NCBI GenBank assembly: GCA_902785365.1
Contig: CACZYC010000005.1
Location: forward strand, 1 to 64,000
Reading direction: 5' to 3'
DNA from: an uncultured Ruminococcus sp.
Lineage (GTDB): Bacteria > Bacillota > Clostridia > Oscillospirales > Acutalibacteraceae
DNA length: 64,000 bases
In this document: positions 27,201 through 35,513 of the stretch, one piece after another
Position numbering within the stretch: position 1 is the first letter of the stretch
How the letters are laid out: every line of letters starts with the position of its first letter
The notes under the pieces: generated by a model
Database searches by the model: none
What the model saw: only the letters and a program-made list of their open reading frames with translations
Told to the model about the DNA's origin: nothing
Position numbers and translations under genes: made by a program

Positions 27201-28697
27201 TTACCCATCATTATTCATCAACTGTGCCTGAAGTTCTTCGAAGCTTTCCAGGGCGCTGCGGAGGTTTTCGATTATGTCCTCGGCGAGCACATCGGGTGAC
27301 GGAAGGTTATCAAGGTCGGCTAACGACTTGTCCTTTATCCAAAAGATATCTAGGCTCTTTTTATCCCTCGACATAATCTCGTCAATACTGTATTTTCTCC
27401 AACGTCCGTCGGGGTTATCCTCGCTCCAAGTTTCTGTGCGTTCATGACGATTCTGAGGGTTATAGCACTTCACAAAATCCACTAAGTCCGCGTCGGTCAT
27501 CGGACTCTTTTTGAGGGTAAAGTGCATATTCGTCCTAAGGTCGTAAATCCAGATTTCCTTGGTCTGAGTTTCAGCGCTTGCGGGACATTTGTCGAAAAAG
27601 ATTACATTCGCCTTTACTCCGGGCTTATAGAAAATGCCCGTCGGCAATCTCAGGATTGTATGCAAATCGGTTGTTTTGAGCAGCTTATCGCGCACAGTCT
27701 CACCGGCGCCGCCCTCAAACAATACATTGTCAGGCACAACAACTGCGGCTTTGCCCGTAGCTTTCAGAATAGTATTAATATGCTGCACAAAGTTGAGTTG
27801 TTTGTTAGAGCTCGTTGTCCAGAAATCCTGACGGTTGTATACAAGGTCGTCCTCTTCCTGCTCGCCTTCTTCATTCGTAAATGTGATAGAAGACTTTTTA
27901 CCAAACGGCGGATTTGTCAGGACATAATCCACTCTGTAGCCCGGATCCATCAGGAGAGCGTCGCCGAGATTAATCGGCACTTCGCCGTAGATGTCGCCGA
28001 TGTTATGCAGATAGAGATTCATCAGCGAGGTCTTATAAGTCGCGGGTACAATCTCGTTACCGTAGAAAGTTTGGCTTTTCAAAAACTCTTTCTGCTCACG
28101 GTCAAGAGTATAGTTTTCGGGATTAGCGATAAAGCTGTGCGACGCGAGGAAAAAACCGCCGCTGCCGCAGCAGGGATCGGCGATAGTTTTCATCGGCTCG
28201 GGGCGCAGGCACTCAACCATAGCTTTAATTAACGGACGCGGAGTAAAGTACTGACCGGCGCCGCTCTTGATATCCTCGGCGTTTTTCTGGAGCAAGCCTT
28301 CGTAGATTTCGCCCTTGACGTCGGACGACATCGACACCCACTTTTCCTTATCAATCATCTGTACAATTCGGTAAAGAATAGCGGCGTTATTAATCTTGTT
28401 GACAGCGCCTTTGAAAATCTTGGTAAGGATACCGCCCTGCTCGCCGAGCTTTTCGAGGATAGCTTTGTACTTTTCCTCAAGCTCAGCGCCCTTGAGCGTG
28501 TTCATATCAGCCCAGGTATAGCCCTCGGGAATACCGACCTCACGCTTGTAGGGCGGTTTTGAATATTCATATGACATTTTTAAGAATATGAGGTATGTAA
28601 GCTGTTCGAGATAATCGCCGTAAGACACGCCGTCATCCCGAAGCGGATTACACATCCCCCATACTTTTGATACTATTGTTGATGTTTGGTCAGGCAT
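27201..28697 (-). CDS. hsdM: Type I restriction-modification system, methyltransferase subunit M
   Basis: 498 aa. N-terminal HsdM helical domain (SKVWGMCNPLRDDGVSYGDYLEQL), then an N6-adenine methyltransferase with AdoMet motif I DPCCGSGGFFLAS and catalytic NPPFGKKS. It seems complete. It is last in the order R - small protein - S - DUF2971 - M, all on the minus strand. Spacing to the DUF2971 gene is 41 bp, with its own GAGGTGG site. Confidence 0.95.
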   Translation of the reverse strand: MPDQTSTIVSKVWGMCNPLRDDGVSYGDYLEQLTYLIFLKMSYEYSKPPYKREVGIPEGYTWADMNTLKGAELEEKYKAILEKLGEQGGILTKIFKGAVNKINNAAILYRIVQMIDKEKWVSMSSDVKGEIYEGLLQKNAEDIKSGAGQYFTPRPLIKAMVECLRPEPMKTIADPCCGSGGFFLASHSFIANPENYTLDREQKEFLKSQTFYGNEIVPATYKTSLMNLYLHNIGDIYGEVPINLGDALLMDPGYRVDYVLTNPPFGKKSSITFTNEEGEQEEDDLVYNRQDFWTTSSNKQLNFVQHINTILKATGKAAVVVPDNVLFEGGAGETVRDKLLKTTDLHTILRLPTGIFYKPGVKANVIFFDKCPASAETQTKEIWIYDLRTNMHFTLKKSPMTDADLVDFVKCYNPQNRHERTETWSEDNPDGRWRKYSIDEIMSRDKKSLDIFWIKDKSLADLDNLPSPDVLAEDIIENLRSALESFEELQAQLMNNDG

Positions 28698-28738
28698 TTA
28701 TCCACCTCATTATCACTCTGACTTTATTAGTGTTGTTT

Positions 28739-29806
28739 TTATTTTTCTAAAAGGTCAAGTAGTCTATCATGCAACGTATAGTAAAAACGAATACTCGTAA
28801 GTTGACGATTCTCAAAGTGTTGCTTCATAAAACTTTCCAACGCATCTATCGTTATATCACATGGTTTTAAATTATAACTACCTATAGAAGGAATCATAAC
28901 TGCAACGGGTATTTGATTATTCTTTAAATAATCTATCAATTTCATAAACTCTTGAATTTTGGATTTTCTTTTATCTTTATCCGATTGATTTTCACTTTTG
29001 TAATAGAAAAAAGGCTTTAAAAAGTGATAACCTAAATAAACTTTTGAAGGTTTAATCGGTAGTTGTATTGGTATCCGTTGAATTTCTTCCTCTAAAAAAG
29101 TCAATACACTAACCATTCTCCATTCCTTCTCATAACACCAAACTTTCGCTTTATTCAGAGCAGAACACAAAACAGCTGCGTCTATCGGATATTGAAATAT
29201 TTTGTTTTTCTCATCTTCTAATAAATCTGTTACTTTAATCGGTGATTCAGTATAAGCAATCGGAAAAACCGAATTACGAATAAGATTATCATCGTTTAAG
29301 GTATTAAAATCATATTCTATGCAGATGCCCTTATTTGAATCTGCATAGTGCGACCACATTAGTGTAGATGTGTTCTCTTCAGAAAAACAGCAAACATATG
29401 TCCCTAAATAATCAAGCTCTCTAAATTTTAATCTTGATTCAGTCTTAAAATGTCTCTTACTGTTTTCTATAATAGTATCTCTTTTTAGAATACTGCGTGC
29501 CGATGGAAAACCTTTTAGTAACTCATCATATTCATTCCAATGTGCTTCGGCTTTCTTTTCGATTTCTTCTTTTGAGCCATATTGATGAATTGCACCATCA
29601 AATATATCGTTAAATTCTCCAATAGACGATAATGTCAGTTGACATTTTATAATATCATCTATTGAGTATTTTGAAAGAGAACGATACCTATATAGTTTCG
29701 GAAATACAATGGGAAAGTTATAAGTTTCTCCTATACTGCTTGCTATTCGATTGGCTACGAAATCACGAAATTCACTTTTTGGAATTAAATCAAGAAAAGT
29801 TATCAT
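28739..29806 (-). CDS. DUF2971 protein embedded in the type I R-M operon
   Basis: 355 aa. DUF2971 hallmarks: LYRYRSLSKYSIDDIIKCQL at the start, FNDIFDGA, then CCFSEENTSTLMWSHYADSNKGICIEYD in the middle and EWRMVSV later. Biochemical function of the family is unknown, although it is often seen near defence genes. The start codon overlaps the hsdS stop by 1 bp, so it is translationally coupled to the specificity subunit and not a chance insertion. A defence accessory role (for example abortive infection) is an inference. Confidence 0.8.
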   Translation of the reverse strand: MITFLDLIPKSEFRDFVANRIASSIGETYNFPIVFPKLYRYRSLSKYSIDDIIKCQLTLSSIGEFNDIFDGAIHQYGSKEEIEKKAEAHWNEYDELLKGFPSARSILKRDTIIENSKRHFKTESRLKFRELDYLGTYVCCFSEENTSTLMWSHYADSNKGICIEYDFNTLNDDNLIRNSVFPIAYTESPIKVTDLLEDEKNKIFQYPIDAAVLCSALNKAKVWCYEKEWRMVSVLTFLEEEIQRIPIQLPIKPSKVYLGYHFLKPFFYYKSENQSDKDKRKSKIQEFMKLIDYLKNNQIPVAVMIPSIGSYNLKPCDITIDALESFMKQHFENRQLTSIRFYYTLHDRLLDLLEK

Positions 29807-31008
29807 TATAACATCCCTTCAAATGCTTGTTTTAAAATGCTCTGTCGTAATGCTTCGGCTTGTTGTAATGATTGATTAATTGTAGATTCAACACTAAGGC
29901 ATTCAGACATTTTCATCTCTACAGTCTCTACAATAGATTTCTGCATTTTTAGATTACAAAACGGTATTCTAAGATTTCTAATTTTGTTTGTGCTTAATGT
30001 ATATAAGCCAGATGTAGAAGATGCAACTTTTAATATCTGTTCTCTACCATAATTAGACATCAAATAATATAGAGCATACTTTGACTGCATCGTTCCTTTA
30101 GGACGACCTTTTATTATATGGTTTTGGTGAAGGATATTATCAATACTCCCATTCCAAATCGCTACTCTTCCAATCTGCGATTTGCTTCCGTTGCCTTCAA
30201 CAAATAATAAATCATCATTTTTTAATAAAGTTTGCGATATTTCATTTTCGGTTACACCGATTGTTTTTATCTCCGATAAATCGAGGAAATTATAATAAAC
30301 ATTTGCAACTCGCAAATATGGCATTTTAAGACTGTATTTTTTTCTGTTTGAATTCTTTGTTAGCCCTCCTGATATTTCAAAATGATAAGTAATGGGTTGT
30401 AAATCATCAACTAAAGCAAACGAATCAGAAAGGACTGCCTGACGATATACTTCAAGCTGCTGTTTTGTCTTTTTCAGCGTTTCAACCGCGCTGTCGAGCT
30501 GCGATAACCGCTCTTCGATTTGAGATACAATTCTCTCTTGCTCGGGTATGGGAGGAACAATGACATCAAGCGAATTCAAAACCGTTTGGCTAATATTCTT
30601 CTGTGTTCCACCTTTACCCATAGAAATCAACTTTGATTTCATAAGCATCATGTAATAATACATATACTGCGTCGTAACACCATGCAATTCTTTTGCATAC
30701 GCAATTGCTTGATTAGTGCAGCATTCTATTCCGGTGATACCGAGCTTTCCGATACTACCGTACATTGCAACCAGTAAAGTACCTGCCGGTATTATTTTAG
30801 CGCTACTATTATCCAGACCTGCACGCGTAATTTTACTCGCACTTTCAGTAATAATACCGTCATTAAGATCGCCGATAATCAGCCAAGGGATCGTTCCGTT
30901 TTCATAGTATTCCCTTACTGTAGCTTTCGGAGTGCCACCGGAACCCCACTTCACTACATCAGGCATTTTCTTGATTTTCCATCCTTGGGGAAGATGATTT
31001 GGGTTCAT
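29806..31008 (-). CDS. hsdS: Type I restriction-modification system, specificity subunit S
   Basis: 400 aa with two target-recognition domains. The first starts LPQGWKIKKMPDVVKWGSGGTP and ends with the conserved IPEQERIVSQIEERLSQLD coiled helix. The second (from about residue 205, ITYHFEISGGLTKN) ends with the matching QKSIVETVEMKMSEC helix and QSILKQAFEGML. The two half-sites would give a bipartite recognition sequence that cannot be deduced. The start overlaps the stop of a 76-aa gene. Confidence 0.93.
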   Translation of the reverse strand: MNPNHLPQGWKIKKMPDVVKWGSGGTPKATVREYYENGTIPWLIIGDLNDGIITESASKITRAGLDNSSAKIIPAGTLLVAMYGSIGKLGITGIECCTNQAIAYAKELHGVTTQYMYYYMMLMKSKLISMGKGGTQKNISQTVLNSLDVIVPPIPEQERIVSQIEERLSQLDSAVETLKKTKQQLEVYRQAVLSDSFALVDDLQPITYHFEISGGLTKNSNRKKYSLKMPYLRVANVYYNFLDLSEIKTIGVTENEISQTLLKNDDLLFVEGNGSKSQIGRVAIWNGSIDNILHQNHIIKGRPKGTMQSKYALYYLMSNYGREQILKVASSTSGLYTLSTNKIRNLRIPFCNLKMQKSIVETVEMKMSECLSVESTINQSLQQAEALRQSILKQAFEGML

Positions 31009-31238
31009 TATTGTACACCTTGATGATTGGAAGGATTCTGTAACAAATCTACAAGAGATTTAAACTGCTTCTTCTGCTCCTCATTCCACTTAGGCGCATT
31101 ATCAGCAAACTTTTTCAAGCACTCTTTTGCGAGTTCAGTTTCTGTTTCGCTGATTGCTTCCTTGCAATTCCTGCCTACATACGAAATCACTTTATTTAAT
31201 GCGTTTAATTCTAAAATAGAAATATTGCTTTTACTCAT
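31008..31238 (-). CDS. Small unknown protein between hsdR and hsdS
   Basis: 76 aa, mostly helical and charged (LNALNKVISYVGRNCKEAI, ECLKKFADNAPKWNEEQKKQF). Not recognised. A strong AAGGAGAAG site precedes the ATG, and its stop overlaps the hsdS ATG by 1 bp, so it is likely a real, coupled gene. It could be an accessory or control protein of the R-M complex; no motif supports a specific role. Confidence 0.65.
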   Translation of the reverse strand: MSKSNISILELNALNKVISYVGRNCKEAISETETELAKECLKKFADNAPKWNEEQKKQFKSLVDLLQNPSNHQGVQ

Positions 31239-31251
31239 TATTTCTTCTCCT

Positions 31252-33990
31252 TTATGCCACCAGTTCTATATTGAGTTCATGTAAAATCGCTTCGTAGTTG
31301 TCGCCGAAAACCTCGTAGAATCTGCCGAGACCGCCTTTGTGGTCGAAGGGGCTGAGCTCGAGGTCGTCGGATTCTATGCTGAGGGACGAGGCGATATGGT
31401 CTTTTATCATTCGCAGCCACTCCATCTGCTCATCGGTAAAGTGAACCGCGCCCGCGTTTCTCCTGAGCGTCCACTGCATAAAGTTATAGTTCACCTTATC
31501 GGCAAAAGGCGTAAGGTTATCGGAATAACCCATCTCAAAACGGATGATTGAGACGAGGTCTGTGAGCTGAGCCATCGTTCCGCGCTTTACCTTATCGGGC
31601 TGTTTTATCGCGTAGCAATCCCAAAGGCGCTCGATGGTTACGCCTTTTTGTTTTAGCTTCTCATAGAGCTTTTTCAGACCGTCTATCATCATGGGACGGT
31701 TTTTGTATTCTTCGTTATAAATAATCCTGAGTGCGATTATCTCGTCCTTGTTATCTTCAATAAAGGTTCTGAACGAGGAAATCACCTTGTCGGCATTTTC
31801 CTCCTGATTGGAATCGAAACCCGCAAATGTCACGGTATCGAGGTTTATGTTGTCGATAATCTGGTCATGACTGCGGCGGACGTTCTCGATAAAGTCGCGA
31901 ACGTCAGGATTATGGAACGGAGCCGCGGCAGCTTTGACGAGCTCCTTTTTGGTTTTTTCGAGCTGTTCATCGGTCGGGGTATCCACGTTATTATCCTGCT
32001 TTGCCTTTTCGAGAATAACGTCGGGGTCAAATGCGTTGAGAAGATTCTCCGCGACCTTGCCCGCGTTTGTGCCGACAACTTCGGTGAACTCTTTGCGTTC
32101 GGAGTTCGTCATCCGGCTGTTAAGGCGGATGATACGGTTTGCGATTGAGGTCAGAGTGTCCTCGTCTCTCGCGCCGAGAGCGACGTTCATCATAAGCTCC
32201 TTGAGAGATACTGAGGGTTTGCGCTCTAATGTGCGTGTTTCTGTCTTTTTCGACTTAGTTACACCGACCGCGTCAACGATTACAAAATGGTCTTTGTTCT
32301 CCGCGGCTGACGGGCTGACTTTCCGGAGGTCGTCCTTTGTAAGCGTACGCGTTCCGCGACCTTTCATCTGCTCGTAGTAATTCTTGCTGCGTACATCGCG
32401 CATAAATATCAGGCACTCGATAGGCTTTACGTCCGTGCCCGTCGCAATCATATCAACAGTGACCGCGATTCGAGGGTTATAGTCGTTGCGGAATGAGCTT
32501 AGAACCGACTCGGGATTCTCGGCGTTGTATGTTATCTTTTTGCAAAATTCATTACCCTGACCGAAAACGTCACGGACTATTTGAATAATGTCGTCCGCGT
32601 GGCTGTCGGTTTTAGCAAAAATCAAAGTCTTGGGAACTTCTTTTCTGCGCGGGAACAGTGATGTAAATAGATTTTCTTTGAATGTCTTTATTATACTTCT
32701 GATCTGGCTTGGGTTTACGATATCCTTATCAAGCTGAGTTGATTTATAATCCACATCCTCGTCGAGCTGCTCCCAACGCTGCTCACGGGAAAGACGGTTG
32801 CGCTTTTCTATCATCTGCTTCATAATGTGCGCGCCGTTTTTGGTGACTTCGGTTTCAATAAGGAAAATATCTTCGCCGACATTTACGCCGTCAATAATAG
32901 CCTGTTCACGAGTATATTCGCTGACAACGTTCTCGTCAAAATACGCAAAGGTGCGCTTATCGGGAGTTGCGGTCAGTCCGATTATGAAGGAATCGAAATA
33001 CGAAAGCACCTGACTCCACACGTTGTAAATTGAGCGGTGACATTCATCAACGATAATGCAATCGAAAAACTCAGGCGGATACTTTTTGTTATAGACAACC
33101 TCCTTGGGAGCTTGCTTGTCTATGGACTTGTTCTCAAAGAGGCTTTCTTCCTCGGCACTCTCGTCGAGTTCCTCGCCTTTGAGGATAGAATACATTCTCT
33201 GAATTGTGCTGATGCAGATTTGCACGTCACTCGGAATATAGGAGTTTTTAAGTCTGCATACTCCGTAAAGCTGAGAGAAAGATCGGACGTCATCATTCGG
33301 AGTATAAGCGAGAAACTCACGCTCCGCCTGTTCGCCGAGGCTCTTTGTATCCACAAGAAAAAGAATGCGGTTCATTTTCCCGTATTTTAACAGTCGATAA
33401 GAGGCTGTAATCGCGGTAAAAGTTTTTCCCGCGCCTGTTGCCATCTGTACAAGAGCTTTGGGGTGATTCTCCGAGAAAGATTTATCAAGATTCTTTATAG
33501 CGTTGATCTGACACTTTCTGAAACCCGTTTCGTCGAGTTTTGGAAAATGCTTCATATTATTGCGAATTGTATCGGGTTGAGATAATAACAGCCTTAGCGA
33601 TTCGGGTTGATGAAATGAGAAGACTTTACGGGAACGGTAGTTTATATCCTTGTAATCGGTGAATCTAATGAGCTTATCCGTCGCTTCATATACAAAGCGG
33701 ATGTTATAATCTGCGTTTATGTATTTGAGCTTGCTGTGAGCATAACGAGATGACTGCTCCTCAACAGTTGTGATGTTTTGAGCGGCAGTTGATTTTTTAG
33801 CCTCTATTATTCCGACGGGTTCACCGTCAACAAACAAAGCGTAATCGGCAGGACCGGTATCGGTAGGAAATTCACGCACTGCTACTCCGACATTTGTGGA
33901 AATATTAAGCACGTTCATATCCTGCACAACCCATCCCGATTGTTCGAGCTTTTTATCAATAGTTTGTCTGGCTCTTTCTTCAGGCGTCAC
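31252..33990 (-). CDS. hsdR: Type I restriction-modification system, endonuclease subunit R
   Basis: About 912 aa. N-terminal PD-(D/E)xK-type nuclease (GPADYALFVDGEPVGIIEAKKS), followed by a superfamily 2 motor with Walker A MATGAGKTFTA, DECH box VDECHRSIY, LTATPDKRT, and the C-terminal helicase motif RGTRTLTKDD, then the EcoEI-type C-terminal domain. I place the start at GTG 33990, which has GAGGTGAG just upstream; a longer frame from 34068 would run through the promoter region. Confidence 0.93.
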   Translation of the reverse strand: MTPEERARQTIDKKLEQSGWVVQDMNVLNISTNVGVAVREFPTDTGPADYALFVDGEPVGIIEAKKSTAAQNITTVEEQSSRYAHSKLKYINADYNIRFVYEATDKLIRFTDYKDINYRSRKVFSFHQPESLRLLLSQPDTIRNNMKHFPKLDETGFRKCQINAIKNLDKSFSENHPKALVQMATGAGKTFTAITASYRLLKYGKMNRILFLVDTKSLGEQAEREFLAYTPNDDVRSFSQLYGVCRLKNSYIPSDVQICISTIQRMYSILKGEELDESAEEESLFENKSIDKQAPKEVVYNKKYPPEFFDCIIVDECHRSIYNVWSQVLSYFDSFIIGLTATPDKRTFAYFDENVVSEYTREQAIIDGVNVGEDIFLIETEVTKNGAHIMKQMIEKRNRLSREQRWEQLDEDVDYKSTQLDKDIVNPSQIRSIIKTFKENLFTSLFPRRKEVPKTLIFAKTDSHADDIIQIVRDVFGQGNEFCKKITYNAENPESVLSSFRNDYNPRIAVTVDMIATGTDVKPIECLIFMRDVRSKNYYEQMKGRGTRTLTKDDLRKVSPSAAENKDHFVIVDAVGVTKSKKTETRTLERKPSVSLKELMMNVALGARDEDTLTSIANRIIRLNSRMTNSERKEFTEVVGTNAGKVAENLLNAFDPDVILEKAKQDNNVDTPTDEQLEKTKKELVKAAAAPFHNPDVRDFIENVRRSHDQIIDNINLDTVTFAGFDSNQEENADKVISSFRTFIEDNKDEIIALRIIYNEEYKNRPMMIDGLKKLYEKLKQKGVTIERLWDCYAIKQPDKVKRGTMAQLTDLVSIIRFEMGYSDNLTPFADKVNYNFMQWTLRRNAGAVHFTDEQMEWLRMIKDHIASSLSIESDDLELSPFDHKGGLGRFYEVFGDNYEAILHELNIELVA

Positions 33991-34075
33991 AACTCTCACC
34001 TCACAACGGATTTCGACAAATTTAGACTTATCCTTATATATTCTACCACCATAAGAACTAAAAATCAATTAACAT

Positions 34076-34117
34076 TTTCACATTCTATTATGCTTTTTCA
34101 CATTCTATTATGCTTTT
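34076..34117. repeat. 20-bp tandem repeat upstream of hsdR
   Basis: CATTCTATTATGCTTTTTCA occurs at 34081-34100 and again (17 nt) at 34101-34117. On the minus strand each unit holds GCATAATAG, a -10-like element, so it may contain duplicated promoter or operator sequence for hsdR. Confidence 0.7.
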
Positions 34118-34133
34118 AATATTGAAACAAAAA

Positions 34134-34166
34134 ACAGACGAGTTCCCATTAGGACATCTCGTCTGT
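34134..34166 (-). terminator. Terminator of the toxIN-34.2 kb operon
   Basis: Stem ACAGACGAG / CTCGTCTGT, with an A-rich left flank that becomes TTTTTTG on the minus strand. It lies 13 bp after the stop of the gene at 34179 and closes the transcription unit that begins at the ToxI-like promoter. Confidence 0.8.
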
Positions 34167-34178
34167 ATATGCTTAAGA

Positions 34179-34670
34179 TTAAAACGGCAACTCCTCGTCA
34201 CCGTCATCATTGTCAAAGCTCTCTTCAAAAAAATCACTGTTATCTGTATTATAATCGCCGTAACACTTCTCCCAGATCTTTTCAATTTCCTCGAAGCATT
34301 TCGTATCGGGCATTGAGTCATACAAACCGCTGCACAATTCAACTGATGGTTTTAAGTTATCCTCCAAAGCGTCACAAATATCGAACAGCTCGTCCGCCTC
34401 GGATTCATTGATTTCGTCAGTATCAAACAGCAGTTTGATAAAATATCTTGTTGAGTTAATTTTCATATAAGCTTCTCTGAGAGCGATAACTGCTTCTTTT
34501 TCTATCTTGGTGGTGATTATTCTATTGATATTTATTGTGTGAAAAGTCGCTCTTTCTTTTAACGCGTCAAACAGCATATCGTTTGAGTCGTTTAGTCTTT
34601 TATTTTCAATCTTCTTGATTTTGAGTAACAGCTCCATTGATTTTTCGGCAAAGGCTTGTGTTTTGTCCAT
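34179..34670 (-). CDS. Four-helix-bundle-like protein with SSB-like acidic C-terminal tip, in the toxN operon
   Basis: 163 aa from the ATG at 34670. All helical. The stretch EAVIALREAYMKINSTRYFIKL and the following FDTDEI resemble the four-helix-bundle family related to the 23S intervening-sequence protein and DGR Avd. The last 15 residues form an acidic tail ending GDEELPF, very like the DDxIPF/DDLPF tip of SSB that docks repair proteins. The gene starts 12 bp after toxN with no terminator between, and a strong terminator follows it, so it is co-transcribed with the type III toxin. Function unknown. Confidence 0.7.
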   Translation of the reverse strand: MDKTQAFAEKSMELLLKIKKIENKRLNDSNDMLFDALKERATFHTININRIITTKIEKEAVIALREAYMKINSTRYFIKLLFDTDEINESEADELFDICDALEDNLKPSVELCSGLYDSMPDTKCFEEIEKIWEKCYGDYNTDNSDFFEESFDNDDGDEELPF

Positions 34671-34682
34671 AACCAATAACGA

Positions 34683-35237
34683 TTAGTTTCTCTTTATGTA
34701 TTTATCCAGCTCTTTTTCCAGTTCTGTAAAATTACAACATCTTTTTGCAAGGTTGATATTCTTATCAGGGTATTTAGTGACAAGGTCATGGAGCTTATTA
34801 GCTCTTTTCAGAATCATTTTCTGATTCCGCTGACAAAAATCAAGCTGATCTCTCATAAGTGACTTATAAGCGATTCTCTTTAAGTCATCTCCTTTATGTA
34901 TTGTCAAATCTATAGGCGAAAGAAGCTCGTCCTTTATTGGAAGCATATTATTGAAATTCAGAACACCTATCAGTTTATTCGCGCCGTGTTCATTTTTCTT
35001 TGTAGGATGCGTAATGCGCATAAAATCAACGCTGTTTTTCTTATTTTCGAACTTCGCCTTCGGAGAAGAAAGCGGAACGCAGTATTTCTTGTCATTCAGT
35101 AGAATCAGTATACCTACAAACGGTCTTGTCTTTTTGTTGATTTGCGGAGATACAGACATAACATTATTATCAATCTTAGCGAGATTACGGACATATTTCA
35201 TATCTATCGTATACAGTTTTAATCTCTTTTGCTTCAA
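34683..35237 (-). CDS. toxN: Type III toxin-antitoxin system toxin, ToxN/AbiQ family endoribonuclease
   Basis: 184 aa. The family layout is clear: LKLYTIDMKYVRNLAKID at the start, FVGILILLNDKKYCVPLSSPK (the SSPK lies where ToxN has TSPK with catalytic residues), GVLNFNNMLPI, and the C-terminal helices QLDFCQRNQKMILKRA and LHDLV. ToxN enzymes cut mRNA and also mature their own antitoxin RNA. Directly upstream are 36-nt repeats and a hairpin, as in known loci. I prefer the TTG at 35237, 8 nt after AGGGG; a GTG at 35246 overlaps that site. Confidence 0.9.
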   Translation of the reverse strand: MKQKRLKLYTIDMKYVRNLAKIDNNVMSVSPQINKKTRPFVGILILLNDKKYCVPLSSPKAKFENKKNSVDFMRITHPTKKNEHGANKLIGVLNFNNMLPIKDELLSPIDLTIHKGDDLKRIAYKSLMRDQLDFCQRNQKMILKRANKLHDLVTKYPDKNINLAKRCCNFTELEKELDKYIKRN

Positions 35238-35260
35238 ATCAAACACCCCTAAATATGTAT

Positions 35261-35288
35261 TTAAGGGAACCGCAAGCGATTCCCTTAA
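35261..35288 (-). terminator. Hairpin between antitoxin RNA repeats and toxN
   Basis: TTAAGGGAA / TTCCCTTAA arms with an inner CGC/GCG pair. This is the position where type III loci carry a leaky terminator that sets the RNA-to-toxin ratio. The T run is weak, which fits partial read-through. Confidence 0.8.
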
Positions 35289-35297
35289 TACTTAAAT

Positions 35298-35396
35298 CTT
35301 CCACTTATACGGTAGGACTCACCTCTTGTACAACTTCCACTTATACGGTAGGATTCACCTCTTGTACAATTTCCACTTATATGGTAGGACTCACCG
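35298..35396 (-). ncRNA. ToxI-like antitoxin RNA, about 2.8 tandem 36-nt repeats
   Basis: Units at 35298-35333 and 35334-35369 (36 nt each, differing by one base) and a partial unit 35370-35396. On the minus-strand RNA each unit contains GGTGARTCCTACC and ATAAGTGGAA. A run of a few 34-37-nt repeats directly ahead of a terminator and a ToxN gene is the hallmark of type III antitoxin RNAs, where each unit folds into a toxin-binding pseudoknot. Pseudoknot pairing was not modelled. Confidence 0.88.
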
Positions 35397-35448
35397 CTTT
35401 TTACGGAAACTTGGTTTCCATATGATAAGTTACCTTATCGTTATTAGT

Positions 35449-35477
35449 ATTATAACGTTATATTATAAATATGTCAA
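35449..35477 (-). promoter_or_regulatory. Consensus promoter of the toxIN operon
   Basis: Minus strand: TTGACA (35477-35472), a 17-bp spacer, and TATAAT (35454-35449), both perfect. A 12-bp palindrome TATAACGTTATA overlaps the -10 box. Transcription would begin about 45 bp before the first repeat. Confidence 0.85.
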
Positions 35478-35513
35478 GAAAATATCAGTATATTCTATCC
35501 AAGAACATCTATA

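Noticed and set aside
34088..34342. 84-codon minus-strand frame overlapping the 34.18-34.67 kb gene
   Set aside because: It runs through the operon terminator and is in another frame of a well-supported gene.
35298..35396. Tandem 36-nt repeats as a possible CRISPR array
   Set aside because: There are no spacers: the units are directly adjacent and followed by a hairpin and a ToxN-type gene, which fits a type III antitoxin RNA.
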